Positions 20,509 to 28,009 of a stretch of DNA of 33,263 nt are shown in pieces. The notes under the pieces were generated by a model, which saw nothing but the letters and a program-made list of their open reading frames with translations, was not told the origin of the DNA and did not search any database. Positions within the stretch are counted from its first letter, which is position 1. Every line of letters begins with the position of its first letter. Position numbers and translations under genes: made by a program. Source of the stretch: Blastococcus sp. MG754426 (GTDB lineage Bacteria > Actinomycetota > Actinomycetes > Mycobacteriales > Geodermatophilaceae); contig NZ_SSXC01000044.1 of NCBI RefSeq assembly GCF_021699055.1, positions 1 to 33,263 on the forward strand, in the 5' to 3' direction.

Positions 20509-21692
20509 GCGAAGAGGTTCTCCAGCCAGAACACGAAGCTGTTCCATTGGTCGAGCAGCAGTTCCAGGTACACGCGCCCGGCCGCGGACAGGGCCAGGGC
20601 CGACCCGATCGCGACGAGGGCGGCGATCACCAGGACCACGAGCGCGGTGGTCGAGATGCGGCTGCGGTAGAGCCGGCTGACGCCCTTGGCGTCGACCAGC
20701 TTCCCGCCCAGCCGCAGGCGGGTGAGGAACGTCGAGGCCATGCCCCCGCGCCCCTTGTCGAGGAACTCCACGAGCGTGGCGTGCGTCCCGACGGCGACGA
20801 TGAGGGTGGCGCCCTTCTCGTCGGCCAGGAGCATCGCGATGTCCTCGCTGGTGGCGGCCGCGGGGAAGGTGATGGCGTCGACCCCGAGGTCCTGCACGCG
20901 GGCCAGCCCGGGCGCGCGGCCGTCGGCGTAGGCGTGCACGACCACCTCGGCACCCGAGCGCAGCACGTCGTCGCTCACCGAGTCCATGTCGCCGATGATC
21001 ATGTCCGGTGAGTAGCCCGCCTCGACCAGCGCGTCGGCGCCGCCGTCCACGCCGATGAGGACCGGGCGGTAGTCGCGGATGTAGGAGCGGAGGGCGTGCA
21101 GGTCCTCCTTGTAGTCGTAGCCGCGCACGACCACGAGCACGTGCCGGCCCTCGATCTTCGTCGCCACGTCCGGGACGCCGACACCGTCGAGCAGGAGAGC
21201 GCGCTCCCGCTTCATGTACTCCATGGTGTTGGCGGCGAAGGCCTCCAGCTGCACGGAGAGGCCGGCCCGCGCATCGGCCATCGCGGCGGCGACGGTGCCG
21301 GCGTCGTGCTCCGTGCCCTCGGCGAGCACCGCACCCTCGGCGTCGAGCAGGCGACCACCCTCGAGACGGACCTCGGCGCCCTCCTTGACCTTCGCGAAGA
21401 CGTCCTTGCCGACGTCGTCGAGCAGGGGGATGCCGGCGTTGATCAGGATCTCCGGGCCGAGGTTCGGGTAGCGGCCGGAGATGCTGGGGGCGGCGTTGAC
21501 GACGGCGGCGACCCTGCAACCCACCAGGGCGTCGGCGCTCACGCGGTCGATGTCGACGTGGTCGATGACGGCGATGTCGCCGGGGCGCAGCCGCTTCGTC
21601 AGGTTCTTGGTGCGCCGGTCCAGGCGGACGGTGCCGGCGGTGCCGGGACCTGCGTCCTGTGCCCGGCCGCGGCGGACGGTGCCGATGCGCAT
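20505..21692 (-). CDS. steA: Cytokinetic ring protein SteA (thiamin-pyrophosphokinase-like fold)
   Basis: Protein of 395 aa with a cytoplasmic domain related to thiamin pyrophosphokinase, including GVDGGADAL (214-222) and GDMDSVSDD (234-242). It has one hydrophobic segment near the C-terminus (about 348-370), followed by an amphipathic tail ending WLENLFA. In Corynebacterium glutamicum SteA localises to the division ring and acts with SteB upstream of peptidoglycan hydrolysis. The ATG at 21692 fits the homologue N-terminus MRIGTVRR. A weak -10-like CAGCAT lies 8 nt upstream, and a perfect 24-bp palindrome at 21713-21736. It heads the overlapping steA-to-phosphatase-like operon. A literal kinase role is unlikely given the SteA architecture. 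Confidence 0.92.
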   Translation of the reverse strand: MRIGTVRRGRAQDAGPGTAGTVRLDRRTKNLTKRLRPGDIAVIDHVDIDRVSADALVGCRVAAVVNAAPSISGRYPNLGPEILINAGIPLLDDVGKDVFAKVKEGAEVRLEGGRLLDAEGAVLAEGTEHDAGTVAAAMADARAGLSVQLEAFAANTMEYMKRERALLLDGVGVPDVATKIEGRHVLVVVRGYDYKEDLHALRSYIRDYRPVLIGVDGGADALVEAGYSPDMIIGDMDSVSDDVLRSGAEVVVHAYADGRAPGLARVQDLGVDAITFPAAATSEDIAMLLADEKGATLIVAVGTHATLVEFLDKGRGGMASTFLTRLRLGGKLVDAKGVSRLYRSRISTTALVVLVIAALVAIGSALALSAAGRVYLELLLDQWNSFVFWLENLFA

Positions 21693-21700
21693 GACATCGC

Positions 21701-21706
21701 ATGCTG
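21701..21706 (-). promoter_or_regulatory. Weak -10-like hexamer of steA
   Basis: CAGCAT on the minus strand, 8 nt before the steA ATG. It differs from TANNNT only at the first base. The palindrome at 21713-21736 would then cover the spacer and -35 region. Confidence 0.35.
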
Positions 21707-21712
21707 CCACGC

Positions 21713-21736
21713 TCGGAGGGCGGGCCCGCCCTCCGA
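21713..21736. promoter_or_regulatory. Perfect 24-bp palindrome between steA and tetR
   Basis: Left half TCGGAGGGCGGG (21713-21724) is the exact reverse complement of the right half CCCGCCCTCCGA, with no central gap. It is 20 bp upstream of the steA start and about 120 bp from tetR. It is a strong candidate operator, possibly for the adjacent TetR protein; a cruciform or RNA hairpin is the alternative. Confidence 0.6.
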
Positions 21737-21833
21737 CGCGCCTCGGCAACGCCCTGGTCACGCAGCGTGTCCGACACCACCTCGGCGCGACACGCCGGGC
21801 GCGCCGCGTCGACCGCCTTCGCGGAACCGTTAC

Positions 21834-21847
21834 CGAGTCGTGACTAG
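21834..21847. promoter_or_regulatory. Imperfect palindrome overlapping the tetR -10
   Basis: CGAGTC-GT-GACTAG, with 5 of 6 arm positions complementary, covering the first bases of TAGCGT. Possible autorepression site. Confidence 0.3.
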
Positions 21848-21850
21848 CGT
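21845..21850 (+). promoter_or_regulatory. -10 box of tetR
   Basis: TAGCGT, 7 nt before GTG 21858, predicting a leaderless mRNA and deciding this start over GTG 21840. Confidence 0.55.
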
Positions 21851-21857
21851 TGCCCGT

Positions 21858-22682
21858 GTGACTGGAGTGGCCGGAGCCCTGACGACCGCAGCCTCCCTCC
21901 CGCAGGTCGAGGAGGACGCGCCCTCGCCCGCCGGGGCGGCGGTGATCCGTGCCGTGCCCGCGCCCGAGCCGGTCGCACCGCCGGCTGCCCCACCCGGCCG
22001 GACGCCCGGGGCGGACGCCGGGGACCCCCCGCGCGGCCGCCGCAGGCCGCGGGGACAGGGCATCCGCGAGCACCGCAGGCAGGAGACGCGCGCCCGCATC
22101 GTCGACGCCGCCACGGAGCTGTTCGACGCGCGCGGGTTCGACGCGGTCAGCGTCGTGGAGATTGCGCAGCGCGCCGGTGTGGTGGAGAAGACGGTCTTCA
22201 ACCACTTCCCGGTCAAGGAGGGGCTGGTCTTCGACGCCGACCCGCCCATGCGCGCCGCCCTGCTGGCCGCGGTGCGCCGCCGTCCGGCCGGCGAGTCGGT
22301 GGCGGCGGCCGCCGGGAGCTTCGTCGTCGCCGCGGTGAGCCTGCTCGGCACGCCCGAGGCCGCCGACGGGGTGGCCCGCATGGCACGGGTGATCCGCGGC
22401 AGCCGGACGCTGCAGGTGCGGGAGCGGGAGATCCTGGGTGAGCTCACCACCTCGCTGGCCGACCTGATCGCCGAGGAGACGGCGGCGCGGCCGGGCCAGC
22501 TCGAGCCGTGGCTGGCCGCGCACGCCGTGCTGGGGCTGTACGCCTCGCTGCTGGAGCTCGCGCGCGACCGGGTCCTCGACGGGGTGAGCGGCCCGGAGCT
22601 GTCGGCCGAGCTCCGCCACCAGGGCCGGCGCGGCCTGGCCCTCCTGCAGTTCGGCCTCGCCGGCTACGCCAAGCGACGCTAG
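21858..22682 (+). CDS. TetR-family transcriptional regulator with Pro-rich leader
   Basis: DNA-binding regulator of 274 aa. A disordered Ala/Pro-rich leader (1-65) and a basic stretch (60-80) precede the TetR helix-turn-helix (about 80-125, RIVDAATELFDARGFDAVSVVEIAQRAGVVEKTVFNHF), then a helical ligand domain. The GTG at 21858 has TAGCGT 7 nt upstream, arguing for a leaderless start; GTGs at 21840 and 21867 are alternatives. It is divergent from steA, and an imperfect palindrome overlaps its own -10, so autoregulation and control of the steA operon are plausible but unproven. The leader is unusual, since most TetR proteins begin within ~20 residues of the helix-turn-helix. The ligand is unknown. 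Confidence 0.88.
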   Translation: MTGVAGALTTAASLPQVEEDAPSPAGAAVIRAVPAPEPVAPPAAPPGRTPGADAGDPPRGRRRPRGQGIREHRRQETRARIVDAATELFDARGFDAVSVVEIAQRAGVVEKTVFNHFPVKEGLVFDADPPMRAALLAAVRRRPAGESVAAAAGSFVVAAVSLLGTPEAADGVARMARVIRGSRTLQVREREILGELTTSLADLIAEETAARPGQLEPWLAAHAVLGLYASLLELARDRVLDGVSGPELSAELRHQGRRGLALLQFGLAGYAKRR

Positions 22683-22745
22683 CTCTTGTCGTCCTCCGGA
22701 CGGCGACCGCGGCCAGGTGCCGGACCCCCGTCGTGCTGAGCCGTT

Positions 22746-22839
22746 CCCCGGCGTTCCTCGGGGGACCCTCCGGGCCCCCACTCGTCCCGCGGCCACGCAG
22801 GGCGGCTCCCCGCCCCTTCTCGGGGACCCTCCGGGCCCC
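22746..22839. repeat. Two copies of a hairpin repeat between convergent genes
   Basis: Copy 1 (22746-22778) and copy 2 (22808-22839) share CCCCG, an 8-nt variable part, CGGGG, then ACCCTCCGGGCCCC. The common core GGGGACCCTCCGGGCCCC (18 bp, at 22761-22778 and 22822-22839) can fold on itself. It lies between tetR and the methyltransferase, which converge, so a terminator or REP-like role is likely. Confidence 0.6.
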
Positions 22840-22843
22840 GACG

Positions 22844-23563
22844 TCAGGACGGAGTGATCTGCAGTGAACCCAGCAGCTGGTCGGCGCGGTCGCCGGGGAG
22901 CTCTGGATCCCGGGTGAACAGCGCGATGGCGACCATGTACCCGTCCTCCCCTGCCCAGCCGTGCCCGTCGGCGCACAGCCGGCGGATGTGGTCGCGGACC
23001 TTGGGCTGGCTGCTGTAGGGGCCGAAGTCCAGCCCCATCGCCAGGAAGTTGACCACCCGGTAGCCGAGCTCCTCGGCCGTGCGCACCGTCGCCTCGGGGT
23101 CGGAGTAGCTGGCCACCGCGGTGATCACGTCGGTGTAGCCCACCTTGAGCAGCTGCAGCACCAGGTCGTTGCCGCGCACGCCGCCCCACAGCTCCGGCAT
23201 CAGGATGTCGCGGTCGGGGGCGGGGATGTACGGCGGGTTGCTGATCACCGTGCGGGCCGGCCGGCCCCCCGCGGAGTCGGCCTGGTCGAAGAAGTCGCCC
23301 AGCTCGACGGTGTACCGGTCGGCGACGCCGCGGGCGGCGATGTTGGCGCGGGCCTGGTCCACCGAGGGCGCGCTGATGTCGTAGCTGCGGACCCGCAGGT
23401 CGGGCAGCGAGCGGACGACGTCGGAGATGGCCGTGGCGTCACCGGTCCCCAGTTCGTCGACACCCTCCTCGGCCCATCCGAGCTGATCGCGGTACTGGCT
23501 GAGCAGCATGCACACCGAGAAGCCGTAGTGCGCGGACTCGTCGGTCGAGGAGAAGCAGGTCAC
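22844..23563 (-). CDS. Class I SAM-dependent methyltransferase with NPPY motif
   Basis: Protein of 239 aa with a Rossmann SAM-binding motif (DELGTGDAT, 36-44), an acidic residue ending the second strand (SYDISAPS), and motif IV SNPPYIPAP (108-116). The NPPY tetrapeptide is typical of methyltransferases acting on planar nitrogens such as glutamine amides (PrmC/HemK) or adenine. No target domain is recognisable, so the substrate is unknown. The GTG at 23563 is preceded by AGGGG with 7-nt spacing. It converges with tetR across a repeat-rich spacer and lies downstream of recN on the same strand. In Mycobacterium recN is followed directly by steA, so this gene and tetR interrupt conserved synteny. 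Confidence 0.85.
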   Translation of the reverse strand: MTCFSSTDESAHYGFSVCMLLSQYRDQLGWAEEGVDELGTGDATAISDVVRSLPDLRVRSYDISAPSVDQARANIAARGVADRYTVELGDFFDQADSAGGRPARTVISNPPYIPAPDRDILMPELWGGVRGNDLVLQLLKVGYTDVITAVASYSDPEATVRTAEELGYRVVNFLAMGLDFGPYSSQPKVRDHIRRLCADGHGWAGEDGYMVAIALFTRDPELPGDRADQLLGSLQITPS

Positions 23564-23638
23564 CGGCGGCCCCTACCCCGGCACTCCTGCGTTCACCCGC
23601 ACCGGGAGGAGCACGTCCCCGGATCGGTGGACACCGGG

Positions 23639-25411
23639 TCAGCGGGCGGAGGCGGCCACGGCGAGCAGCTCCCGGGCGTGCGCCTGACCGGTGTCGCTGT
23701 CGGCGAGCCCGGAGAGCATGCGGGCCAGTTCCCGCACGCGGTCCTCGCCGTCGACCGAGCGGATGTCGGTGGCGGTGACGCCGGCGCCGGTGTCCGGCGC
23801 CTTGTCGACGACGAGGTGGGTGTCGGCGAAGGCGGCGACCTGGGCCAGGTGCGTGACGACGACGACCTGGTGGTCGCGGGCCAGCCGGGCCAGCCGCCGC
23901 CCGATCTCCCCCGCGGCCTGGCCACCGACACCGGCGTCGACCTCGTCGAAGACCATGACCGGCACCGGGTCTGCGCCGGCGAAGACGACCTCGATCGCGA
24001 GCATGACGCGGGAGAGCTCACCGCCGGAGGCCCCCTTGTGCACCGGCCGCGGCGGCGCCCCCGGGTGCGCGGCCAGCAGCAGCGCCACCTCGTCGATGCC
24101 CTCGGGCCCGGGGTCGTCGGGGTGGCTGTCGATGCTGAAGGAGACCTGGGCGCTCTTCATCGCCAGCCCGGCCAGCTCGCTGCCGACCTCCGCGGCGAAG
24201 CCATCGGCGGCCGCGCGCCGGCCCGCCGAGATCTCGCTCCCGAGCCGGTCGACCTCCGCGCGCACGGCATCCCGCTCGGCGGCCAGGGCCTCGAGCGCCT
24301 CGTCGGAGACGTCGAGCTGGGCCAGCCGGTGCGCGGCGTCCTCCGCCCAGGCCAGGACGCCGCCCACGCCGGCACCGGGGTCGGCGTACTTGCGCACCAG
24401 CGCCGTCAGGGCGGCCCGGCGGTCGAGCACCTCGGCGAGGCGGGCCGGGTCGGCGTCGAGGTCGGCCACGTAGCCGGCGAGCTGCCCGGCGACGTCGGAG
24501 ACCACGGCGACGGCGTCCGCGAGGTCCTGGGCGAGCATCACCAGCGTCGGGTCGTCGGAGCCGGCCAGGGCGCGCTCGGCGATGGCCAGCGCCGCGGCGG
24601 CGTCCTGCGGCACCTCGCCGGCGCCCAGGTCACCGGTCACGTCGCCGACCAGGGCCATCCGCGCCTCGTCGGCCGCGGCGCGCAGCGCGTCGGCGTCGCC
24701 GAGCCGCTTGGCCTGGGTGTCCAGGGCCTCGTCCTCGCCCGGCTCGGGGGCGACGTCGGCGATCTCCTCCAGCCCGTGCCGCAGCACGTCGGCCGCCTGC
24801 GCCAGCTCCCGCGCCTGCCCCCGCCGGCGGTCCAGGTCGGCGGCCAGCTCCCGCCACCGCTGGTGGGCGGCGCGGTAGCGCTCCAGCAGCGCGAGGTGCT
24901 CGGCGCCGGCGTACCGGTCGAGCGCACGACGCTGCTCGGCGGGGCGGGAGAGCCGCAGCTGGTCGGTCTGCCCGTGCACCGCGAGCAGGCTCTCGGCGAG
25001 CTCCGCCACGACCCCCACCGGGACGCTGCGCCCGCCCAGGTAGGCGCGCGACCGCCCCTCGGCGCTGACGGTGCGGGCGAGGATGAGGCTGCCGTCGTCG
25101 TCGGGGTCGGCGCCGGCGTCGGCCGCCCGCGCCCAGGCCGGCGACTCCGGGGGCAGCTCCAGCCGTCCCTCCACCCCGGCGCGGCCGCTGGCCCGGACCC
25201 GGCCGGGGTCGGCCCGCCCGCCGAAGAGCAGGGTCAGCCCGGTCACCACCATGGTCTTGCCGGCGCCGGTCTCCCCCGTCACCACCGTCAGGCCGCGGCC
25301 GAGCTCGAGGGTGACGTCGTCGATGGCGCCGAGCCCCCGGATCCGCAGCTCCGAGAGCCGGCCCGTGGCCGTCACGGGAGCCCGTTCAGGCGTCGTCGTG
25401 CGTGCTGCCAC
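23639..25411 (-). CDS. recN: DNA repair protein RecN
   Basis: SMC-like ATPase of double-strand-break repair, 590 aa. Walker A GETGAGKT is at 46-53. A long helical arm region covers about 170-400. The ABC signature SGGELSRVMLAIE starts near 462, and Walker B PVMVFDEVDAGVGG centres on D489. The GTG at 25411 was chosen because AGGAGG (revcomp of 25418-25423), part of AGGAGGTGA, sits 6 nt upstream, making it the strongest Shine-Dalgarno I saw. This makes recN overlap the nadK end by 26 bp. An alternative GTG at 25375 would avoid the overlap but has no such site. The gene order tlyA-nadK-recN is conserved in actinobacteria. Confidence 0.95.
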   Translation of the reverse strand: MAARTTTPERAPVTATGRLSELRIRGLGAIDDVTLELGRGLTVVTGETGAGKTMVVTGLTLLFGGRADPGRVRASGRAGVEGRLELPPESPAWARAADAGADPDDDGSLILARTVSAEGRSRAYLGGRSVPVGVVAELAESLLAVHGQTDQLRLSRPAEQRRALDRYAGAEHLALLERYRAAHQRWRELAADLDRRRGQARELAQAADVLRHGLEEIADVAPEPGEDEALDTQAKRLGDADALRAAADEARMALVGDVTGDLGAGEVPQDAAAALAIAERALAGSDDPTLVMLAQDLADAVAVVSDVAGQLAGYVADLDADPARLAEVLDRRAALTALVRKYADPGAGVGGVLAWAEDAAHRLAQLDVSDEALEALAAERDAVRAEVDRLGSEISAGRRAAADGFAAEVGSELAGLAMKSAQVSFSIDSHPDDPGPEGIDEVALLLAAHPGAPPRPVHKGASGGELSRVMLAIEVVFAGADPVPVMVFDEVDAGVGGQAAGEIGRRLARLARDHQVVVVTHLAQVAAFADTHLVVDKAPDTGAGVTATDIRSVDGEDRVRELARMLSGLADSDTGQAHARELLAVAASAR

Positions 25412-26438
25412 CGCTCACCTCCTGCGCCGGGGCCGCCTGGGCGGGGTCGTCGACGGAGACCACCTCGCGGGTGAGCACGTTGCGGCTGGTGAACAGCTCG
25501 TGCCCGGGGCCGGCGTGCCGCGCGTCGCGGAACCCGCGGACGGGGAGGCCGAACTTCGCCACCAGCCGGTCGCCGAACGTCGAGGCGTGCACGCGGGCGA
25601 TCCGCACCGGCCGGCTGGCGCGCCGCACCTCGACACGGCCGCCGTCGGGGACGTCGACGCTGCGGCGCCCGTCGGCGGAGACCCGGGCCTGGTTGCCGTC
25701 GGCGGGCACCGCGACCGTGACCACGGAGTTCGGCGAGGTCACCAGGGGGCGGGCGAACAGGGCGTGGGCGTTGCTGGGCACCAGCAGCAGGGCCTCCACG
25801 TCGGGCCAGACGACCGGCCCGCCGGCGGAGAAGGCGTAGGCGGTGGACCCGGTGGGCGTCGCGCAGAGCACCCCGTCGCAGCCGAAGCTGGTCAGCGGCC
25901 GCCCGTCGATCGCGATGACGACGTCGAGCACCCGGGAGCGCTCGGCCTTCTCCACCGAGACCTCGTTGAGCGCCCACGTGCCCCCGACGACGGCTCCCCC
26001 GGCGTCGACGACGTCCACCCGGATGGCGAGCCGTTCCTCGACCGAGTACTCGCAGTCCTCGATGGCGGTGAGGGTCTCCTCGACCGCCTCGGGCTCGGTC
26101 TCGGCGAGGAAGCCGACGCGGCCCAGGTTGACGCCCATCAGCGCCGCGTCGGTGTAGCGGGCCAGCTCGGCGGCGCGCAGGAAGGTGCCGTCGCCACCGA
26201 AGACCATGACGATCTCGGCGTCCCGCGCCGCGCCCTCGTCGCAGGCCACCACCTCCGCACCGGGGATCTCCAGGTCCGGCGCCTCGTCCTCGAGGACCCT
26301 GACCACGATCCCGCCGCGCAGCAGCCGCGCCGCGGAGGTGCGGGCCAGCTCGACGATGTCCTGCCGCCCGGTGTGCACCGTGAGGAGGACCCGGCGGGTC
26401 CCCTGCTGGTCGGGTGCTGCCGTGCTCGGCTCGGTCAC
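25386..26438 (-). CDS. nadK: NAD kinase
   Basis: Phosphorylates NAD to NADP using ATP or, in mycobacterial PpnK, polyphosphate. It has 350 aa. The family signature GGDGT is at 81-85, with NEVSVEK and ATPTGSTAYAFSAGGP in the second domain. The C-terminal ~45 residues (after RGFRDARHAGPGHELFTSR) are an additional, partly disordered extension, longer than in M. tuberculosis PpnK (307 aa). The GTG at 26438 overlaps the tlyA stop as GTGA, giving coupled translation. Confidence 0.95.
   Translation of the reverse strand: MTEPSTAAPDQQGTRRVLLTVHTGRQDIVELARTSAARLLRGGIVVRVLEDEAPDLEIPGAEVVACDEGAARDAEIVMVFGGDGTFLRAAELARYTDAALMGVNLGRVGFLAETEPEAVEETLTAIEDCEYSVEERLAIRVDVVDAGGAVVGGTWALNEVSVEKAERSRVLDVVIAIDGRPLTSFGCDGVLCATPTGSTAYAFSAGGPVVWPDVEALLLVPSNAHALFARPLVTSPNSVVTVAVPADGNQARVSADGRRSVDVPDGGRVEVRRASRPVRIARVHASTFGDRLVAKFGLPVRGFRDARHAGPGHELFTSRNVLTREVVSVDDPAQAAPAQEVSGGSTHDDA
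25415..25423 (-). promoter_or_regulatory. Strong Shine-Dalgarno of recN
   Basis: AGGAGGTGA on the minus strand, its AGGAGG ending 6 nt before GTG 25411 and lying inside nadK. It decides the longer recN start. Confidence 0.65.
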
Positions 26439-27232
26439 TGCGGTCCCTCCTGGACTGCTCGACGGACGGCGTCCTCCTCGATCGGCCCGGCATCGGACCG
26501 CAGCCACAGGAAGAACTCCACGTTCCCGGCCGGGCCCGGCAGCGGGCTGGCCACGACGCCGGCGGTGCCCCAGCCCAGCGCGTGCGCCGCCCGGCCCACC
26601 TCCAGCACCGCCTGCACCCGGTGCTCGGGGTCGCGCACCACGCCGCCCGCGCCGAGCCGCTCCCGGCCCACCTCGAACTGCGGCTTCACCATCGGCAGGA
26701 GGTCGGCACCGGGCAGGGCGCAGGCGGTGAGCGCCGGCAGCACCAGCCGCAGCGAGATGAAGGAGAGGTCGGCGACGACGAGGCCGACCGGGCCGCCGAT
26801 CGCCTCGGGGGTCAGCGTGCGGACGTTCGTGCGCTCGTGCACGTGCACCCGGTCGTCGGTGCGCAGCGACCAGGCCAGCTCTCCGTACCCGACGTCGACG
26901 GCGACCACCTCGGCCGCCCCTCGCCGCAGCAGGACCTCGGTGAAGCCTCCGGTGGACGCGCCGGCGTCCAGCGCCCGCCGCCCGTCGACGGCGACCGGGA
27001 AGGCCTCGAGGGCGCCGAGCAGCTTGTGCGCGCCGCGGGACACCCACGACGGCTCCTCCGGATCGGTGCGGACCACCACCGGGGTGCCCGCCTCGACGCC
27101 GGTGGCCGGCTTGGTGGCGGCCTGCCCGGCGACGGCGACCCGGCCCTCGGCGATGAGGCTCACCGCGTGCTCCCGCGACCGGGCCAGGCCGCGGCGCACG
27201 AGCTCGGCGTCGAGCCGGCTGCGACGGGCCAT
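26435..27232 (-). CDS. tlyA: TlyA rRNA 2'-O-methyltransferase / haemolysin-like protein
   Basis: Protein of 265 aa: an N-terminal S4 RNA-binding domain (1-60, RLDAELVRRGLARSREHA) and an FtsJ-type methyltransferase with DAGASTGGFTEVLL (89-102). Candidate tetrad residues are K70 (SRGAHKL), the Asp in VVADLSFISL, the Lys in MVKPQFE and the Glu in NVEFFLW. In mycobacteria TlyA methylates C1409 of 16S and C1920 of 23S rRNA, and its loss gives capreomycin/viomycin resistance; the same activity is expected here. The ATG at 27232 overlaps the upstream stop by one base. It is the second gene of a unit running through nadK and recN. Confidence 0.94.
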   Translation of the reverse strand: MARRSRLDAELVRRGLARSREHAVSLIAEGRVAVAGQAATKPATGVEAGTPVVVRTDPEEPSWVSRGAHKLLGALEAFPVAVDGRRALDAGASTGGFTEVLLRRGAAEVVAVDVGYGELAWSLRTDDRVHVHERTNVRTLTPEAIGGPVGLVVADLSFISLRLVLPALTACALPGADLLPMVKPQFEVGRERLGAGGVVRDPEHRVQAVLEVGRAAHALGWGTAGVVASPLPGPAGNVEFFLWLRSDAGPIEEDAVRRAVQEGPQ

Positions 27233-27489
27233 CAGCGCGGGTCGATCGTGCCGAGCTCGCCCTGCAGGCGCGCGTGCTCGGCCTCGAAGAGGGCGACGTG
27301 CTCGGACACGGGCAGCTCGTCGAGGCCGTCCAGCCGGCCAGCGCCACCGACGGGCGACGGGCTCCCGCCCGCCGCCGACGAGGGGTCATCCGGCCGCGGG
27401 CCGGCCGGCGGCGCCCCGGGGACTGCGACCGGCGCGGACCCCGGGCGGTAGGGCCCGGGCACCGGTCGCGGTGCGGTCGGCTCGGTCAC
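27232..27489 (-). CDS. Small conserved protein leading the tlyA operon
   Basis: Protein of 85 aa. Residues 1-50 are Pro/Gly/Ala-rich and probably disordered; the C-terminal 35 (RLDGLDELPVSEHVALFEAEHARLQ...) form an amphipathic helix. No function is known to me. A short protein in the same position (Rv1693) precedes tlyA in Mycobacterium, which supports this being a real gene. The GTG at 27489 has GAGAGG 6-7 nt upstream, and its stop overlaps the tlyA start (TGATG). A candidate -10 (TAACCT) lies about 70 nt upstream. Confidence 0.78.
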   Translation of the reverse strand: MTEPTAPRPVPGPYRPGSAPVAVPGAPPAGPRPDDPSSAAGGSPSPVGGAGRLDGLDELPVSEHVALFEAEHARLQGELGTIDPR

Positions 27490-27561
27490 GGAGCACCTCT
27501 CGGGGGAGCGGGTCGGGCGGGCCGGGACGGGCCCTCGGGGACGCGCCGGCGTCCGTTGCGG

Positions 27562-27567
27562 AGGTTA
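27562..27567 (-). promoter_or_regulatory. -10 box of the tlyA-nadK-recN unit
   Basis: TAACCT on the minus strand, about 70 nt before the first gene. A 6-bp stem (GGACGC/GCGTCC, 27539-27554) lies at the start of the predicted leader. Confidence 0.4.
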
Positions 27568-27609
27568 CCGGCCTGGCACGACGCCGACGGGCCGGACGGA
27601 CCAGCGCGA

Positions 27610-27615
27610 TAGCGT
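27610..27615 (+). promoter_or_regulatory. -10 box of the SCP2-like gene
   Basis: TAGCGT, about 45 nt before GTG 27660; the -35 is weak. It is divergent from the tlyA promoter. Confidence 0.4.
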
Positions 27616-27659
27616 CGGGCCACCGCATCCACCGCCGATCCCAGGGGAGACCTCTCCGC

Positions 27660-27998
27660 GTGGCCACGATGGACCAGTGCATGACCGCCCTCTCGGGCGT
27701 CCTCGGCGACCTCGCCGCCAACCCCGCGGCGGCCGGGCTCGACCGCAGCCTCTCCTGCCGGCTGACCGATCTGGAGCAGGTGGTCCTCGGCCGGCTGAGC
27801 TCGGGGTCGGTGCGGGACCTGCACCCCGTCCCCGACGGTCCGGGCGTGCCGAGGGCCGACATCCGGCTGACGATGACGAGCGACGACCTGGTCGCCCTCA
27901 CCGATGGCCGGCTGTCGTTCGGCTCGGCGTGGGCCAGCGGGCGGATCAAGCTCGAGGCGGGCCTGCGGGACCTGCTGCGCCTGCGCAAGCTGCTCTGA
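27660..27998 (+). CDS. SCP2 sterol-binding-like domain protein
   Basis: A 112-aa single-domain protein resembling actinobacterial SCP2-fold proteins that bind hydrophobic ligands. The visible signature is ADIRLTMTSDDLVALTDGRLSFGSAWASGRIKLEAGLRDLLRLRKLL, in which the pairing of a strand, S/T-x-x-D-L-x-x-L and WASGRIK is typical. No ligand can be predicted. The start is taken as GTG 27660 with a GGGGAG site about 11 nt upstream; ATG 27669 is an alternative. A TAGCGT -10 lies at 27610-27615. It is divergent from the tlyA operon and converges with the HAD gene (11 bp apart). Confidence 0.87.
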   Translation: MATMDQCMTALSGVLGDLAANPAAAGLDRSLSCRLTDLEQVVLGRLSSGSVRDLHPVPDGPGVPRADIRLTMTSDDLVALTDGRLSFGSAWASGRIKLEAGLRDLLRLRKLL

Positions 27999-28009
27999 GT
28001 CCCGGCGGG

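Noticed and set aside
20505..21692. Thiamin pyrophosphokinase as the function of steA
   Set aside because: The fold is shared, but the N-terminal extension, C-terminal membrane helix and coupling to steB identify SteA.
21823..21851. ECF sigma-factor promoter (GGAAC at 21823) before tetR
   Set aside because: The distance from GGAAC to CGTT is about 20 nt, longer than usual ECF spacing, while TAGCGT at 7 nt from the start fits the primary-sigma leaderless pattern.
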